Shown piece after piece: positions 8,181 to 16,022 of a stretch of DNA of 64,000 nucleotides. The DNA comes from Isoptericola variabilis 225 (lineage in GTDB: Bacteria; Actinomycetota; Actinomycetes; Actinomycetales; Cellulomonadaceae). A program made the translations under genes and the position numbers. The stretch lies in assembly GCF_000215105.1 (NCBI RefSeq), contig NC_015588.1, positions 1,860,001 to 1,924,000 of the forward strand. The letters are read 5' to 3'. The stretch's first letter is position 1. Each line of letters begins with the position of its first letter. The notes under the pieces are model-generated. The model was given only the letters and a program-made list of their open reading frames with translations, had not been told where the DNA came from and made no database searches.

Positions 8181-9127
8181 CCACCACCGCACCCGCAGCG
8201 CTCCATGACTGCCGCGACGCCTACGTCGGTGCTCTCGTGGAGCTCGCCGCAGAGGACGACCGGATCGTCGCGGTCGTCAACGACTCCGTCGGCTCCAGCA
8301 AGCTCGCGCCCTTCGCCGAGAAGTACCCCGAACGCCTGATCAACGTCGGCATCGCCGAGCAGGACATGGTGGGAGTCGCCGCGGGCCTGGCGAACGGGGG
8401 CAAGATTCCGTTCGTCTCGGCCGCGTCGTGCTTCCTGACGGCTCGTGCGATGGAGCAGATCAAGGTCGACGCCGCCTACTCGAACCATCACATGGTCCTG
8501 TGCGGCATGAGCCCGGGCATGGCCTACGGGGAGCTCGGTCCGACGCACCACTCGATCGAGGACCTCGCGTGGCTGCGCACCATCCCTGGCCTGACCGTCG
8601 TCGTCCCGGCGGACCCCGCAGAGACGGCCCAGGCCATCCGCTGGGCGGCCGGCCACGACGGGCCCGTCTTCGTCCGGGTCTCGCGCATGGGAGTCCCCGA
8701 CGTCAACCCCGGCGGCTACGAGTTCACGCCGGGCAAGGCCGTGACGTTGCGGGAGGGCTCGGACGTGACGATCGTGGCCACCGGGACGGTCGTGTCCCGT
8801 GCGCTCGAGGCGGCGGACGTGCTCGGTGAGAACGGTGTCAGCGCTCGGGTGATCTCGATGCCGACGATCAAGCCGCTCGACTCCACGGCGATCCTCGCCG
8901 CCGCGGCCGAGACGCGCGGGATCGTCACGGTCGAGGAGGCGCTCACCAGCGGTCTCGGCGGCGCGGTCGCGGAAGTGGTGGTCCAGCAGCACCCTGTGCC
9001 CGTGCGCTTCGTCGGTGTCCGTGACCAGTTCGCGCCGACCGGTTCGGTGGGATGGCTCCTCGATCATTTCGGGATCAACTCCGAGGGAATCGTCCGAGCC
9101 GCCAAGGATCTGCTCGATCGCGTCTAG
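8177..9127 (+). CDS. Transketolase, C-terminal subunit (split enzyme)
   Basis: A 316-residue protein with the pyrimidine-binding domain and C-terminal domain. The catalytic glutamate is in INVGIAEQDMVGVAAGLA. GMAYGELGPTHHSIEDLAWL and the C-terminal EEALTSGLGGAVAEVV are as in DXS/transketolase C-terminal halves. Start and upstream stop overlap as ATGA. Split transketolases of this size act in dedicated sugar pathways (for example apulose 4-phosphate transketolase AptAB, or sulfofructose transketolase) rather than in the pentose phosphate pathway, which normally uses the single-chain enzyme. Confidence 0.9.
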   Translation: MTTTAPAALHDCRDAYVGALVELAAEDDRIVAVVNDSVGSSKLAPFAEKYPERLINVGIAEQDMVGVAAGLANGGKIPFVSAASCFLTARAMEQIKVDAAYSNHHMVLCGMSPGMAYGELGPTHHSIEDLAWLRTIPGLTVVVPADPAETAQAIRWAAGHDGPVFVRVSRMGVPDVNPGGYEFTPGKAVTLREGSDVTIVATGTVVSRALEAADVLGENGVSARVISMPTIKPLDSTAILAAAAETRGIVTVEEALTSGLGGAVAEVVVQQHPVPVRFVGVRDQFAPTGSVGWLLDHFGINSEGIVRAAKDLLDRV

Positions 9128-9187
9128 CGGGCGCGCCCTACCATTGCATCACCGGTCGATCCCGAATATCTGGCGCAAGGAGCTCCC

Positions 9188-10168
9188 GTGGCGACCAGCC
9201 TGACCTCATCGACGAGCCGCCGACAGGCAGCCGGCGAGCAGATCCGCCTCATGGCCAAGGTCGCGCGCATGTACCACGAGCGCGGGATGCGCCAGGCCGA
9301 GATCGCCGCGGAGCTGCACGTCTCACAGCCGCGCGTATCGCGGCTGCTGAAGCGTGCCACGGAGGTCGGGATCGTACGCACCACGGTCAGCGAACCGGCC
9401 GGAGTCTTCACCGATCTCGAGCAGGAGCTGGAGTCCCGCTACGGGCTCACCGAAGCCGTCGTGGTCGACCCGGGCGGCGACGACGAGCTGCGGGCACTGG
9501 GGAGCGCCGCGGCGCTGCACCTCGAGACGACGCTCATCGGCGGCGACTCGATCGGCATCTCGTCGTGGAGCGCGTCCCTCCTCGCGGCAGTCGAGGCGCT
9601 CCGCCCGTTCAGCTCCCAGGTGGTCACCGACGTCGTCCAACTCGTAGGCGGCGTCGGTGACCCCCGGGTCCAGGTCGACGCCAGCCGCCTGCTCACCCAG
9701 CTGGCGACGGCGACCGGCGCCGAGCCGATCTTCCTGCCCGCCCCCGGACTTCTCGGCAGCCGCCGCGCACGCGAGTCCCTCATGGCCGACTCGACCGTGC
9801 TGCAGGTCAGCTCCCGCTGGCCCAACCTGACGATGGCGATGGTCGGCATCGGCGCCCTCGAACCGTCGCCTCTCCTGCGGCGCTCCGGCAACTCCATCGC
9901 CGAGGAGGACCAGGAGAAGCTCCGCATCGCCGGTGCCGTGGGTGACGTGTGCCTCCGCTTCTTCGACGAGGACGGCGACCTGGTACCCAGCGACCTCGAC
10001 GACCGCGTGATCGGAATCGAGCCCGACGCCCTGCGCGCCATTCCGCGGCGGATCGCCGTCGCCGGCGGTGAGCGGAAGATCGCTGCCATCCGCGGCGCTC
10101 TGCGCGGACGGTGGATCAACGTCCTGGTGACCGACGTCAGAACGGCCCGCGCACTGCTCTCCGAGTAG
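9188..10168 (+). CDS. SorC/DeoR-type sugar-binding transcriptional regulator
   Basis: A 326-residue regulator. The N-terminal helix-turn-helix is YHERGMRQAEIAAELHVSQP followed by RVSRLLKRATEVGIVRTTV (about residues 30-65). The remainder matches the SorC sugar-binding domain: SIGISSWSASLLAAVEALRP as the sugar-phosphate loop, VQLVGGVGDP, and the C-terminal IAVAGGERKIAAIRGALRGRWINVLVTD. GTG start with AAGGAG. It closes the catabolic row and probably responds to a phosphorylated intermediate of the pathway, controlling the promoters at the 5' end of the row. Confidence 0.85.
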   Translation: MATSLTSSTSRRQAAGEQIRLMAKVARMYHERGMRQAEIAAELHVSQPRVSRLLKRATEVGIVRTTVSEPAGVFTDLEQELESRYGLTEAVVVDPGGDDELRALGSAAALHLETTLIGGDSIGISSWSASLLAAVEALRPFSSQVVTDVVQLVGGVGDPRVQVDASRLLTQLATATGAEPIFLPAPGLLGSRRARESLMADSTVLQVSSRWPNLTMAMVGIGALEPSPLLRRSGNSIAEEDQEKLRIAGAVGDVCLRFFDEDGDLVPSDLDDRVIGIEPDALRAIPRRIAVAGGERKIAAIRGALRGRWINVLVTDVRTARALLSE

Positions 10169-10253
10169 GGGGCCGGACAAACCATGTCGCCGCTGCTCAC
10201 CTGCGCGGCACGCCGCGGCGGCGCGCGACGTCGCTAGGAGCTCCTTCGCACCT

Positions 10254-11214
10254 TCAGGTCCGGCGGAACACGACGTCGCGCGGCTCGCGGCCGGGCTCCG
10301 CGATCTCCTGGAGCAGCAGTCGCGCGGCGGCGGTGCCAATCTCGGTGATGGGCTGACGCACGGTCGTCAGCGGCACGGCCGCCATGGCGGCGAACGGGAT
10401 GTCGTCGTACCCCACGACCGCGATGTCATCGGTCACCCGCACGCCGGCCTGCAGGAGGGCGTCGATGATGCCGATCGCGTGCAGGTCGTTCGTCCGCGCC
10501 GGTCGGACGTCAGCCCGGCGACCCAACGCCCGGTCTCCCCGGCCCACGTCGATGTCGAGATCCCGGGAGCGGACCACCTCCAGCGTCACGTCGGGCAAGG
10601 GGCTCACGACGTCACGGCACCCGTCGATGCGGGCCTGCACCTGACGCACCCCCTCCGGGCCGGCGGCGAACAGGAGCCGCCGGCGCCCGGCGGAGACGAG
10701 GTGACGGGTGGCGAGGCGACCACCGTCGCGGTGGTCCACCGACACCGAGGACAGCCGCCGCTGCGGGTCGTCGTGGTCGACCACCAGGTGTGCCATGCGC
10801 CCGGCGTCGGCGCAGCGGCTCGAGATCGTCGTCGGACGGGGCCGCGATGACGCCGTCGAACCGCAGCTGCTCGAACAGGGTGAGGAACTGCTCCTGTTGC
10901 GTCGCGGACTCGTGAGAGCTCCCCGTCACGACGGCGAGGCCCGCGTCGGCGACCACCCGCTCGACGGCGGTCGCGATGCCGGCGAAGTGCGGATTCGAAG
11001 CGTTCACCACCGACAGGCCCACGATCCCGCTGCGCCCGCGGCGCAGCTGACGGGCAGGCATGCTGGGCACGAAGCCCAGCTCGGCGATCGACGCCCCGAC
11101 GCGAGTTTTCATACGGCTCGACAGCCGATCCGTCCAGTTGAGATAGTTCGACACCGTCGCGGCGGACACCCCAGCATGGCGGGGGACGTCGTGGATCGTG
11201 ACCGGGTCGTGCAT
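10254..11214 (-). pseudogene. LacI-family regulator broken by a frameshift
   Basis: Reading from ATG 11214 on the minus strand, the first about 140 codons give a LacI DNA-binding domain (VTIHDVPRHAGVSAATVSNY) and the start of the sugar-binding domain (GIVGLSVVNASNPHFAGIAT, FDGVIAAPSDDDLEPLRR). Near 10,790-10,830 the frame changes. The rest of the regulator (VVDHDDPQRRLSSVSVDH, VVGYDDIPFAAMAAVPLTTV and the usual C-terminus) continues in another frame to the stop at 10254. Together the two parts make one full-length regulator. The break sits where family members read G-T-P-V-V-x-V-D-x-D. It is either a true pseudogene or a sequencing error; the damaged GH3 remnant next door favours decay. Confidence 0.8.
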
Positions 11215-11264
11215 CGTGGAGGGCTCGACCGATCCGGTGCACGACGACGACCGGTCTCGCGATC

Positions 11265-11465
11265 TCACGACATCTTCACCTGGGCATAGAAGGGCCGAGT
11301 CGCGCCGTCGATCAGCGCGTCCGACGCGATGCGCACTGAGCCCATCAACCAGACGTCGCTGGACGAGGCGCCCAGCAGAAATCCAGCTCACCCGACTCGA
11401 CCGCCAACGCATGTCGGTGTCGAGGAGTCCGGGTCGACCTCGCTGAGCTCGAGACGGTGGGGGCC
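11265..11465 (-). pseudogene. C-terminal remnant of a GH3 beta-glucosidase, frameshifted and cut by an IS element
   Basis: Minus-strand translation between the IS3-like end and the LacI start gives pieces in three frames that join into one GH3-like C-terminal (fibronectin-III-like) domain. They are LLDTDMRW, then AVESGELDF, then LLGASSSDVWLMGSVRIASD, ending DGATRPFYAQVKMS and stop. GH3 enzymes typically end with a V-G-A-S-S-x-D-I-R-L strand. At least two small frame changes are needed, and the 5' part is lost where the IS element begins. Beta-glucosidase and LacI regulator on one strand is a common arrangement, so this was probably a beta-glucoside utilisation locus. Recognition is by motif only. 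Confidence 0.5.
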
Positions 11466-11486
11466 TGACCCCGGTTCTTGGACACG
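11466..11486 (+). repeat. Left terminal inverted repeat of the IS3-like element
   Basis: It reads TGACCCCGGTTCTTGGACAC plus G. It matches the right end on the opposite strand except at positions 8, 9 and 13. Confidence 0.8.
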
Positions 11487-11529
11487 CTGATTCCAGCATC
11501 TGCTGGGGAAGCGAGATGATTCAGTAACC

Positions 11530-11901
11530 ATGGCCAGGAAGAACTACTCCGAGGAGTTCCGTCGTCAGGCCGTCGACTTGTACGAGTCCACCCCGGGGGC
11601 CACGGTCCGCGGGATCGCCGAGGACCTGGGCATCGTGCGCGGCACGCTGCGCGGCTGGCTTGAGGTGTACGGGACGGGCAAGAAGACGGCCGCGGACGGG
11701 ACGGTGATCTCCAGCCCGCTGCGCTCCGTGCCGCGAGCGACGAGCCCGTCAGGGCCGCCTGCGGACGAGACGCCGCAGCAAGAGATCGCCCGGCTCGAGG
11801 CGGAGAACACGGCCCTGCGGGCCGAGCGGACGAAGCTGACGACCGAGCGGGAGATCTTGCAGAAGGCGGCCAAGTATTTCGCCGGGGAGACGCGCTGGTG
11901 A
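11530..11901 (+). CDS. IS3-family transposase OrfA
   Basis: A 123-residue DNA-binding subunit: N-terminal helix-turn-helix (YSEEFRRQAVDLYESTPGAT, then VRGIAEDLGIVRGTLRGWL) and a C-terminal leucine-zipper-like helix (IARLEAENTALRAERTKLTT followed by EREILQKAAKYF). This is the standard OrfA layout. Its stop overlaps the start of OrfB (GTGA, 11898-11901). IS3 elements usually also make an OrfAB fusion by frameshifting near this junction. Confidence 0.9.
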   Translation: MARKNYSEEFRRQAVDLYESTPGATVRGIAEDLGIVRGTLRGWLEVYGTGKKTAADGTVISSPLRSVPRATSPSGPPADETPQQEIARLEAENTALRAERTKLTTEREILQKAAKYFAGETRW

Positions 11902-12833
11902 GTCGCTTCCAGTTCGTCGCCGACCATGCCGCCACCTATGCCGATCGCGGCGGGGTGAAGCGACTGTGCGAGCTCGTCGAGGTGACGCGCTCGTCGTACT
12001 ACGCGTGGCAGGCGGGTGCGCCGGCACGGGCCGAGCGGGCCGCCGCCGATGCCGCGCTCACTTCACGGATCGCCGCGATCCACGCCGCGGACAACACCGT
12101 CGGCGCGCCGCGGGTGACCGCCGAGCTCAACGAGGGTGCACCCGCCGGTGAGCGGGTGAACCACAAGCGGGTCGCGCGGGTGATGCGCTCCGCCGGGATC
12201 GCCGGGTACGTCAAGCGGCGCAAGGTGCGCACCACGGTGCCCGAGCTGGCCGACCAGGCCGTGCCGGACCTGCTGGGCCGGGACTTCACCGCCGAGGGGC
12301 CGAACCGTCGCTACGTCGGCGACATCACCTACCTGCCGATCAGCCCCGCCTCGGGCGGCGGGAACCTGTACCTGGCGACCGTGATCGACTGCTACGTGAT
12401 CGACTGCTACTCGCGCCGTCTGGTCGGGTGGGCGGTCGCCGATCACATGCGCACCCAGCTCGTCGCCGACGCCCTGCGCGCGGCCGCCGCCACCCGGGGC
12501 ACGCTGGCCGGGGCGATCTTCCACTCCGACCACGGGTCGGTCTACACCTCGAAGTCCTACGCCGACCTGTGCCGGTCTCTCGATGTCACCCAGTCCAGGG
12601 GAGCCGTGGGCACCAGCGCGGACAACGCCCTCGCGGAGTCGTTCAACGCCACCCTCAAACGCGAGGTCCTACAAGACGCGGCCTGCTGGCCCGACGAGGC
12701 GACCTGCCGCCGCGAGGTCTTCCGCTGGATCCTGCGCTACAACAACCGGCGCCGACACTCCTGGTGCGGCTACGCCAGCCCCATCGACTACGACAAAGCC
12801 ACGACGACCGCTACGCTCGCCCATGCTGCGTAA
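11898..12833 (+). CDS. IS3-family transposase OrfB (DDE integrase) with a 5-residue internal duplication
   Basis: A 311-residue catalytic subunit with HTH_21 region and rve integrase core. The DDE residues lie in YVGDITYLPI (first D), FHSDHGSVYTS (second D) and GTSADNALAESFNATLKREV (E). The usual L-A-T-V-I-D-C-Y-S-R-R sequence is interrupted: VIDCY occurs twice in tandem because 15 bp are exactly duplicated (12381-12410). The insertion falls in the core beta-sheet between the first and second catalytic Asp and may impair activity. Confidence 0.9.
   Translation: MSRFQFVADHAATYADRGGVKRLCELVEVTRSSYYAWQAGAPARAERAAADAALTSRIAAIHAADNTVGAPRVTAELNEGAPAGERVNHKRVARVMRSAGIAGYVKRRKVRTTVPELADQAVPDLLGRDFTAEGPNRRYVGDITYLPISPASGGGNLYLATVIDCYVIDCYSRRLVGWAVADHMRTQLVADALRAAAATRGTLAGAIFHSDHGSVYTSKSYADLCRSLDVTQSRGAVGTSADNALAESFNATLKREVLQDAACWPDEATCRREVFRWILRYNNRRRHSWCGYASPIDYDKATTTATLAHAA
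12381..12410 (+). repeat. Exact 15-bp tandem duplication inside OrfB
   Basis: The unit GTGATCGACTGCTAC occurs at 12381-12395 and again at 12396-12410. It keeps the reading frame and adds Val-Ile-Asp-Cys-Tyr. It looks like replication slippage. Confidence 0.95.
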
Positions 12834-12842
12834 ACCAACCCC

Positions 12843-12863
12843 CGTGTCCACGAAATGGGGTCA
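12843..12863 (-). repeat. Right terminal inverted repeat of the IS3-like element
   Basis: On the minus strand it reads TGACCCCATTTCGTGGACAC plus G. Its outermost TGA now serves as stop codon for the truncated istA gene beyond the element. Confidence 0.8.
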
Positions 12864-13724
12864 AGGCCCGACGTCGGTGTCCCACCGCTGGACCGGCCGG
12901 CAGCCCAGGGACCGGTGATGACGCCCGTTCGCCCGGACCAGCCAGGTCGTGAGCTGGGCGTTGAAGTCCGCGGCCGAGGTGAACGTGCGCCCGGGCAGGA
13001 ACGAGGTCTCGAAGTACCCGTTGGCGCGCTCGACCAGACCCTTGGCCTCCGGGTCGCCCGGGCGGCACTGACGCACCCCGATGCCCAGGGTCCCGCGGAA
13101 CACCTCGAACTCCTCGGCGAGCCTCGGCCGACCGGCCCGCCAGGAGCCGACCGCGGCCTCGTTGTCCCACACCAGCTCCCGAGGGACCGCACCCATCTGC
13201 TGCAGCAGCTGCCAGTGCCCCAGGATCAGGTCCGGAGCCTGCCGCGAGGGGATCATCACCGCGAACAGCATCCGCGAGTATCCGGCCGTCATCACCAGCA
13301 CCGGCGGAGAACCGACCTGCCCCGCGCCGAGCGGCACGTCCGCCGGCGGGAACCACAGGTCGCACTGGACCCGGTGCCCCGGGTCATAGGCCGTGCGCGT
13401 GGCAGGGTCCGGCGGCAGGTAGTACGGGCGGATCTCACGCACCCGGTCCTCCAAGACCGTCAACGACCGCGTCCACCCGATCCGCTCGGCGATCACCGTC
13501 GCCGGCATGTCCGGCGTCTTGCGCAACAGCTCGCGGATCGCCGGCTCGACCGCGTCCACGATCGACCCCTTCGACGCCCGCTCATACCTCGGCGGCTCAT
13601 CGCGGGCCAACGCCCGGCGCACCGCGTTCCTCGAGACACCCAGTCGGCGCGCGATCGCCTTGATCGCCATCTTCTCGACCCGGTGCAGCCTGCGGATCTC
13701 CGCCCAGTCCTCCACGGTCATCAC
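12864..13724 (-). pseudogene. istA: istA, IS21-family transposase, 3'-truncated
   Basis: 286 residues remain of a protein usually about 400-500 long. The N-terminal helix-turn-helix is present (AIKAIARRLGVSRNAVRRAL), as is the DDE core: QCDLWFPPAD (first D), LVWDNEAAVG (second D) and GDPEAKGLVERANGYFETSF (E). The frame reaches the IS3-like terminal repeat and ends there on the repeat's TGA. The partner ATPase gene istB, normally just downstream, is missing, so the element cannot move by itself. Confidence 0.85.
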
Positions 13725-13784
13725 CCTCCTCAGCGTGGCCGAAGGGGGGTCCGTTTTCGGCCGTCGCTCAGGGGTCAGTTTTCA
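12864..13784 (-). mobile_element. IS21-family element, truncated remnant
   Basis: One end survives: on the minus strand it begins TGAAAACTGACCCC at 13784 (5'-TG, as in IS21 elements). It carries internal copies of a T-C-[AC]-G-T-T-T-T-C motif (13751-13758 and 13775-13782), like the L repeats of IS21 ends. istA follows and is cut at 12863 by the IS3-like element. istB and the other end are gone. Confidence 0.75.
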
Positions 13785-14182
13785 GGCGTCGGCGACAGCC
13801 ATGTCTGCACGACCGCGGGCGTCACGGACGCCAGTGCGGCGTTCCCCAGGTTGGTGCCCGTGATGAACCGCGTCCGATAGCTTTCGTACTCCTCGCGCGT
13901 GCGGGGTGAAAGGCTCCGTACGGCCAGTTGCTCAGCGGCGTACAGGTCGACGGAGATGACCGTCTCGGCGACCACGCGTTGTGGCAGTGGCCTCCGCTCG
14001 CCGCGCGCGATCAGCCGCTCCTCGCGCGCCAACCAGACCTCCGCATCGAGCTTCGTCGAGAAGGTCTTGGAGTAGCGGAACCCGTCGGGCCCCTCGTAGC
14101 GCGCCCGCCAGCCGGTCGTCTTGCCCGTCCTGGCACTCTTGCGCCGCTCGGTCTGTCCGAAAGCTCGTCTCGTACGCGCCAT
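13785..14182 (-). pseudogene. Tyrosine-recombinase integrase, only the N-terminal domains left
   Basis: The frame from ATG 14182 gives an N-terminal AP2-like DNA-binding domain (GWRARYEGPDGFRYSKTFST, then KLDAEVWLAREERLIARGE). A core-binding domain follows (VDLYAAEQLAVRSLSPRTRE, then EYESYRTRFITGTNLGNAAL). After VVQTWLSPT the sequence runs into the IS21 end, which supplies the last residues and the stop. The catalytic R-H-R-Y domain is absent. The gene starts 175 bp from the 3' end of a tRNA-Val gene and reads away from it, the usual arrangement of an integrase beside its tRNA attachment site. Confidence 0.75.
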
Positions 14183-14308
14183 GCCGCATCGCCTCCCACA
14201 GACTCCAGGTGTTCATGACTCCCGGTCCGTGGGTCTCTGGTGGGTCTGAGAAAGACCCACAGAGGCCGTCTGAGTCCACGTGTGACCACCTGACCCAGAC
14301 ATGCGAAG

Positions 14309-14344
14309 GGCCCCCTGACCTGCGATGTCGCTGGTCAGGGGGCC
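14309..14344 (-). terminator. Terminator of the tRNA-Val(CAC) gene
   Basis: A perfect 12-bp stem (14309-14320 with 14333-14344) and 12-nt loop lie 12 nt beyond the tRNA 3' end on its strand. There is no T tract, as is common in this kind of GC-rich genome. Confidence 0.65.
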
Positions 14345-14356
14345 TCTGCGCAAGGG

Positions 14357-14428
14357 TGGGCGATACTGGGTTCGAACCAGTGACCTCTTCGGTGTGAACG
14401 AAGCGCGCTACCACTGCGCCAATCGCCC
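14357..14428 (-). tRNA. tRNA-Val(CAC)
   Basis: Minus-strand cloverleaf with acceptor GGGCGAT/ATCGCCC, D arm GCGCAGTGGTAGCGC, anticodon stem CTTCG/CGAAG with loop TTCACAC (anticodon CAC), and T arm with GGTTCGAACC. The 3' end is followed by CCC, so CCA is not fully encoded. The neighbouring integrase remnant suggests it served as an attachment site. Confidence 0.95.
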
Positions 14429-14515
14429 GAACGCGTCACCGATATTAGCCTCAACCCGGCCGAGGACTCAAACCGGACGGCCGCGGTGTGGCGCACGCGA
14501 CGCGCGCCGGCCGCC

Positions 14516-15382
14516 TCAGGGGTCGAGCCGCTCCCGGCACAGCTTCTCGAACAGCTCGCGAGCCGCCGCCGAGACATCGCCCACGGCGACGTCCGCGCCG
14601 TCGAGCCAGGTCACCGGCTGCACGTTGCGCCCGGACGACGTGAGCACGAGCTGCGCCTCCCCGCGCGTCACCTCGTCGAGCACCGAGAACGGCAGCTCGC
14701 CGTCCGTGGCCTCGCGCACGGGCAACCCGGCCTCGGCGCCCCACTCGAGCAGCAGCGCGCGGGTGATGCCCGCGAGGCAGCCGGAGGCGAGCGTCGGAGT
14801 GACGAGCTCTCCCCCACGCTCGACGAACACGTTGGACCCGGTGCCTTCGCACAGGTCGCCCACCGTGTTGGCAAGGATCGCCTCGTCGCCGCCCTTGGCC
14901 ACGGCGTCCGCGAGCGCCACCACGTTCTCGGCGTAGGACGTCGTCTTGAGGCCCGCGACGGCGGAGCGCTCGTTGCGCGGCCACGGCGAGCGCACGGAGC
15001 GCGAGGTCGGAGCCATCGCGCTCTCCTGCACGGCGACGACGACGGTCTGCGCGCCCGGGACCCGGCCGGAGCCGAGCGGCCCGACACCGGCGGTGACGGT
15101 GATGCGCAGGCGCCCGTCGAACGGGCCCCTGGCCCGGACGGCCTCGTCGAGGACGGCGGCGACGCCGTCGCGCACCTTCTGCTCGTCGGGCGCGGCGAGG
15201 CCGAGCCCCGTGGCGGAGCGGGCGAGCCGCTGCAGGTGCCGCGTCAGCGCGAACACCTGCCCGTCGAACACCGTGCACGTCTCGAAGACGCCGTCGCCCA
15301 CCGTGACGCCGTGGTCGACGGCGCTCAGCGCGGCCTCCTCCTGACCGACGAGGCGGCCGTCCGCCCAGATCACCAGACTCAT
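14516..15382 (-). CDS. pabC: Aminodeoxychorismate lyase-like class IV aminotransferase
   Basis: A 288-residue fold-type IV PLP enzyme. Motifs in order are ADGRLVGQEEAALSAVDHGV at the N-terminus, then DGVFETCTVF. The PLP-lysine is in AVAGLKTTSYAENVVALADA, followed by GTGSNVFVERGGELVTPTLA. The C-terminal TSSGRNVQPV (phosphate cup) completes it. The pyridoxal lysine and length fit PabC, which releases pyruvate from aminodeoxychorismate to give p-aminobenzoate for folate. A D-amino-acid or branched-chain aminotransferase is the alternative. The pabB gene on the same strand 2.8 kb upstream supports PabC. The start is set by a leaderless signal, CAGACT six nt before the ATG. Confidence 0.75.
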   Translation of the reverse strand: MSLVIWADGRLVGQEEAALSAVDHGVTVGDGVFETCTVFDGQVFALTRHLQRLARSATGLGLAAPDEQKVRDGVAAVLDEAVRARGPFDGRLRITVTAGVGPLGSGRVPGAQTVVVAVQESAMAPTSRSVRSPWPRNERSAVAGLKTTSYAENVVALADAVAKGGDEAILANTVGDLCEGTGSNVFVERGGELVTPTLASGCLAGITRALLLEWGAEAGLPVREATDGELPFSVLDEVTRGEAQLVLTSSGRNVQPVTWLDGADVAVGDVSAAARELFEKLCRERLDP

Positions 15383-15514
15383 GCGCCCAGTCTGCCCGAC
15401 GCCGCACGGCACGCCCGAACTTCACCCGCGGACGGCGTCACGAAGGGCGGTCCTCTCCGCTCCCATCACGCGTGGGCCGTGTCCGAGACGACCCGTCATC
15501 GAAGGGTGGTTCCC

Positions 15515-16012
15515 GTGAGACAGGTCTTCCGCACGCTGGCGTTCCTGGTCGCGATCGGCGTCGTCGTCCAGGCGGCGGTCATGGTCTACGCCGTCGCAGG
15601 CCTCGGTCTGTTCATCGAGGACGGCGGAGTCCTCGACCGCGCCGCGATGGAGCAGTCGATGGCCGGCGACATGCTCTTCCCCGAGCAGATCGGCCTCATG
15701 CTCCACGGCATGAACGGGATGATGGTCATCCCGGCGCTCGCCGTCCTGCTGCTGATCGCGTCGTTCTTCTCGGGCATCCGTGGCGCGTGGAAGTGGGCGC
15801 TCGCGGTGCTCGCGCTCGTCGCGCTGCAGGTGACGCTCGGGCTCGCCGGGCACAGCGTCCCGTTCCTGGGTGCGCTGCACGGCGTCAACGCGCTCCTGCT
15901 GTTCAGCGCCGCGCTGTACACGGGCTGGCGCGTGGCGGCGCGGGGCCGGGCGCGCGCGGCGGTCGAGACCGAGCCGCCGGCCGCCCCGGCGGCCGAGCGC
16001 CTTCCCTCCTGA
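15515..16012 (+). CDS. Small four-helix membrane protein, DUF6220-like
   Basis: A 165-residue protein with four hydrophobic segments (about residues 7-29, 68-85, 92-110 and 118-138) and an Ala/Pro-rich tail. Two histidines lie at helix ends (LMLHGMNGMMV, LAGHSVPFLGALHGVNAL). These could bind metal or haem, though this is speculative. I do not recognise the family with certainty. The GTG start is preceded by GAAGGGTGG. It ends 10 bp before a multicopper oxidase gene and is probably cotranscribed with it. Confidence 0.6.
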   Translation: MRQVFRTLAFLVAIGVVVQAAVMVYAVAGLGLFIEDGGVLDRAAMEQSMAGDMLFPEQIGLMLHGMNGMMVIPALAVLLLIASFFSGIRGAWKWALAVLALVALQVTLGLAGHSVPFLGALHGVNALLLFSAALYTGWRVAARGRARAAVETEPPAAPAAERLPS

Positions 16013-16022
16013 GGCCGCGACG

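Larger units (their letters stand above)
11466..12863 (+). mobile_element. IS3-family insertion sequence, complete, 1398 bp
   Basis: Two overlapping transposase frames are bounded by imperfect terminal inverted repeats (18 of 21 positions match) starting TGACCCC. The two flanks, gcc on the left and agg on the right, show no target duplication. This fits the right end lying inside an IS21 remnant whose other part is missing, so an adjacent deletion or recombination has altered the locus since insertion. Confidence 0.85.

Noticed and set aside
10254-10796. The LacI C-terminal frame as an independent small gene
   Set aside because: It starts in the middle of the sugar-binding domain, and the missing part is found immediately upstream in another frame.
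10169-11465. Second copy of the tRNA-Val 3' end as the other island boundary
   Set aside because: No stretch resembling the T arm and acceptor end was found here or elsewhere left of 13,785; it may lie outside the window.
11460-12870. Target-site duplication of the IS3-like element
   Set aside because: Flanking triplets GCC and AGG do not match; an adjacent deletion is likely.
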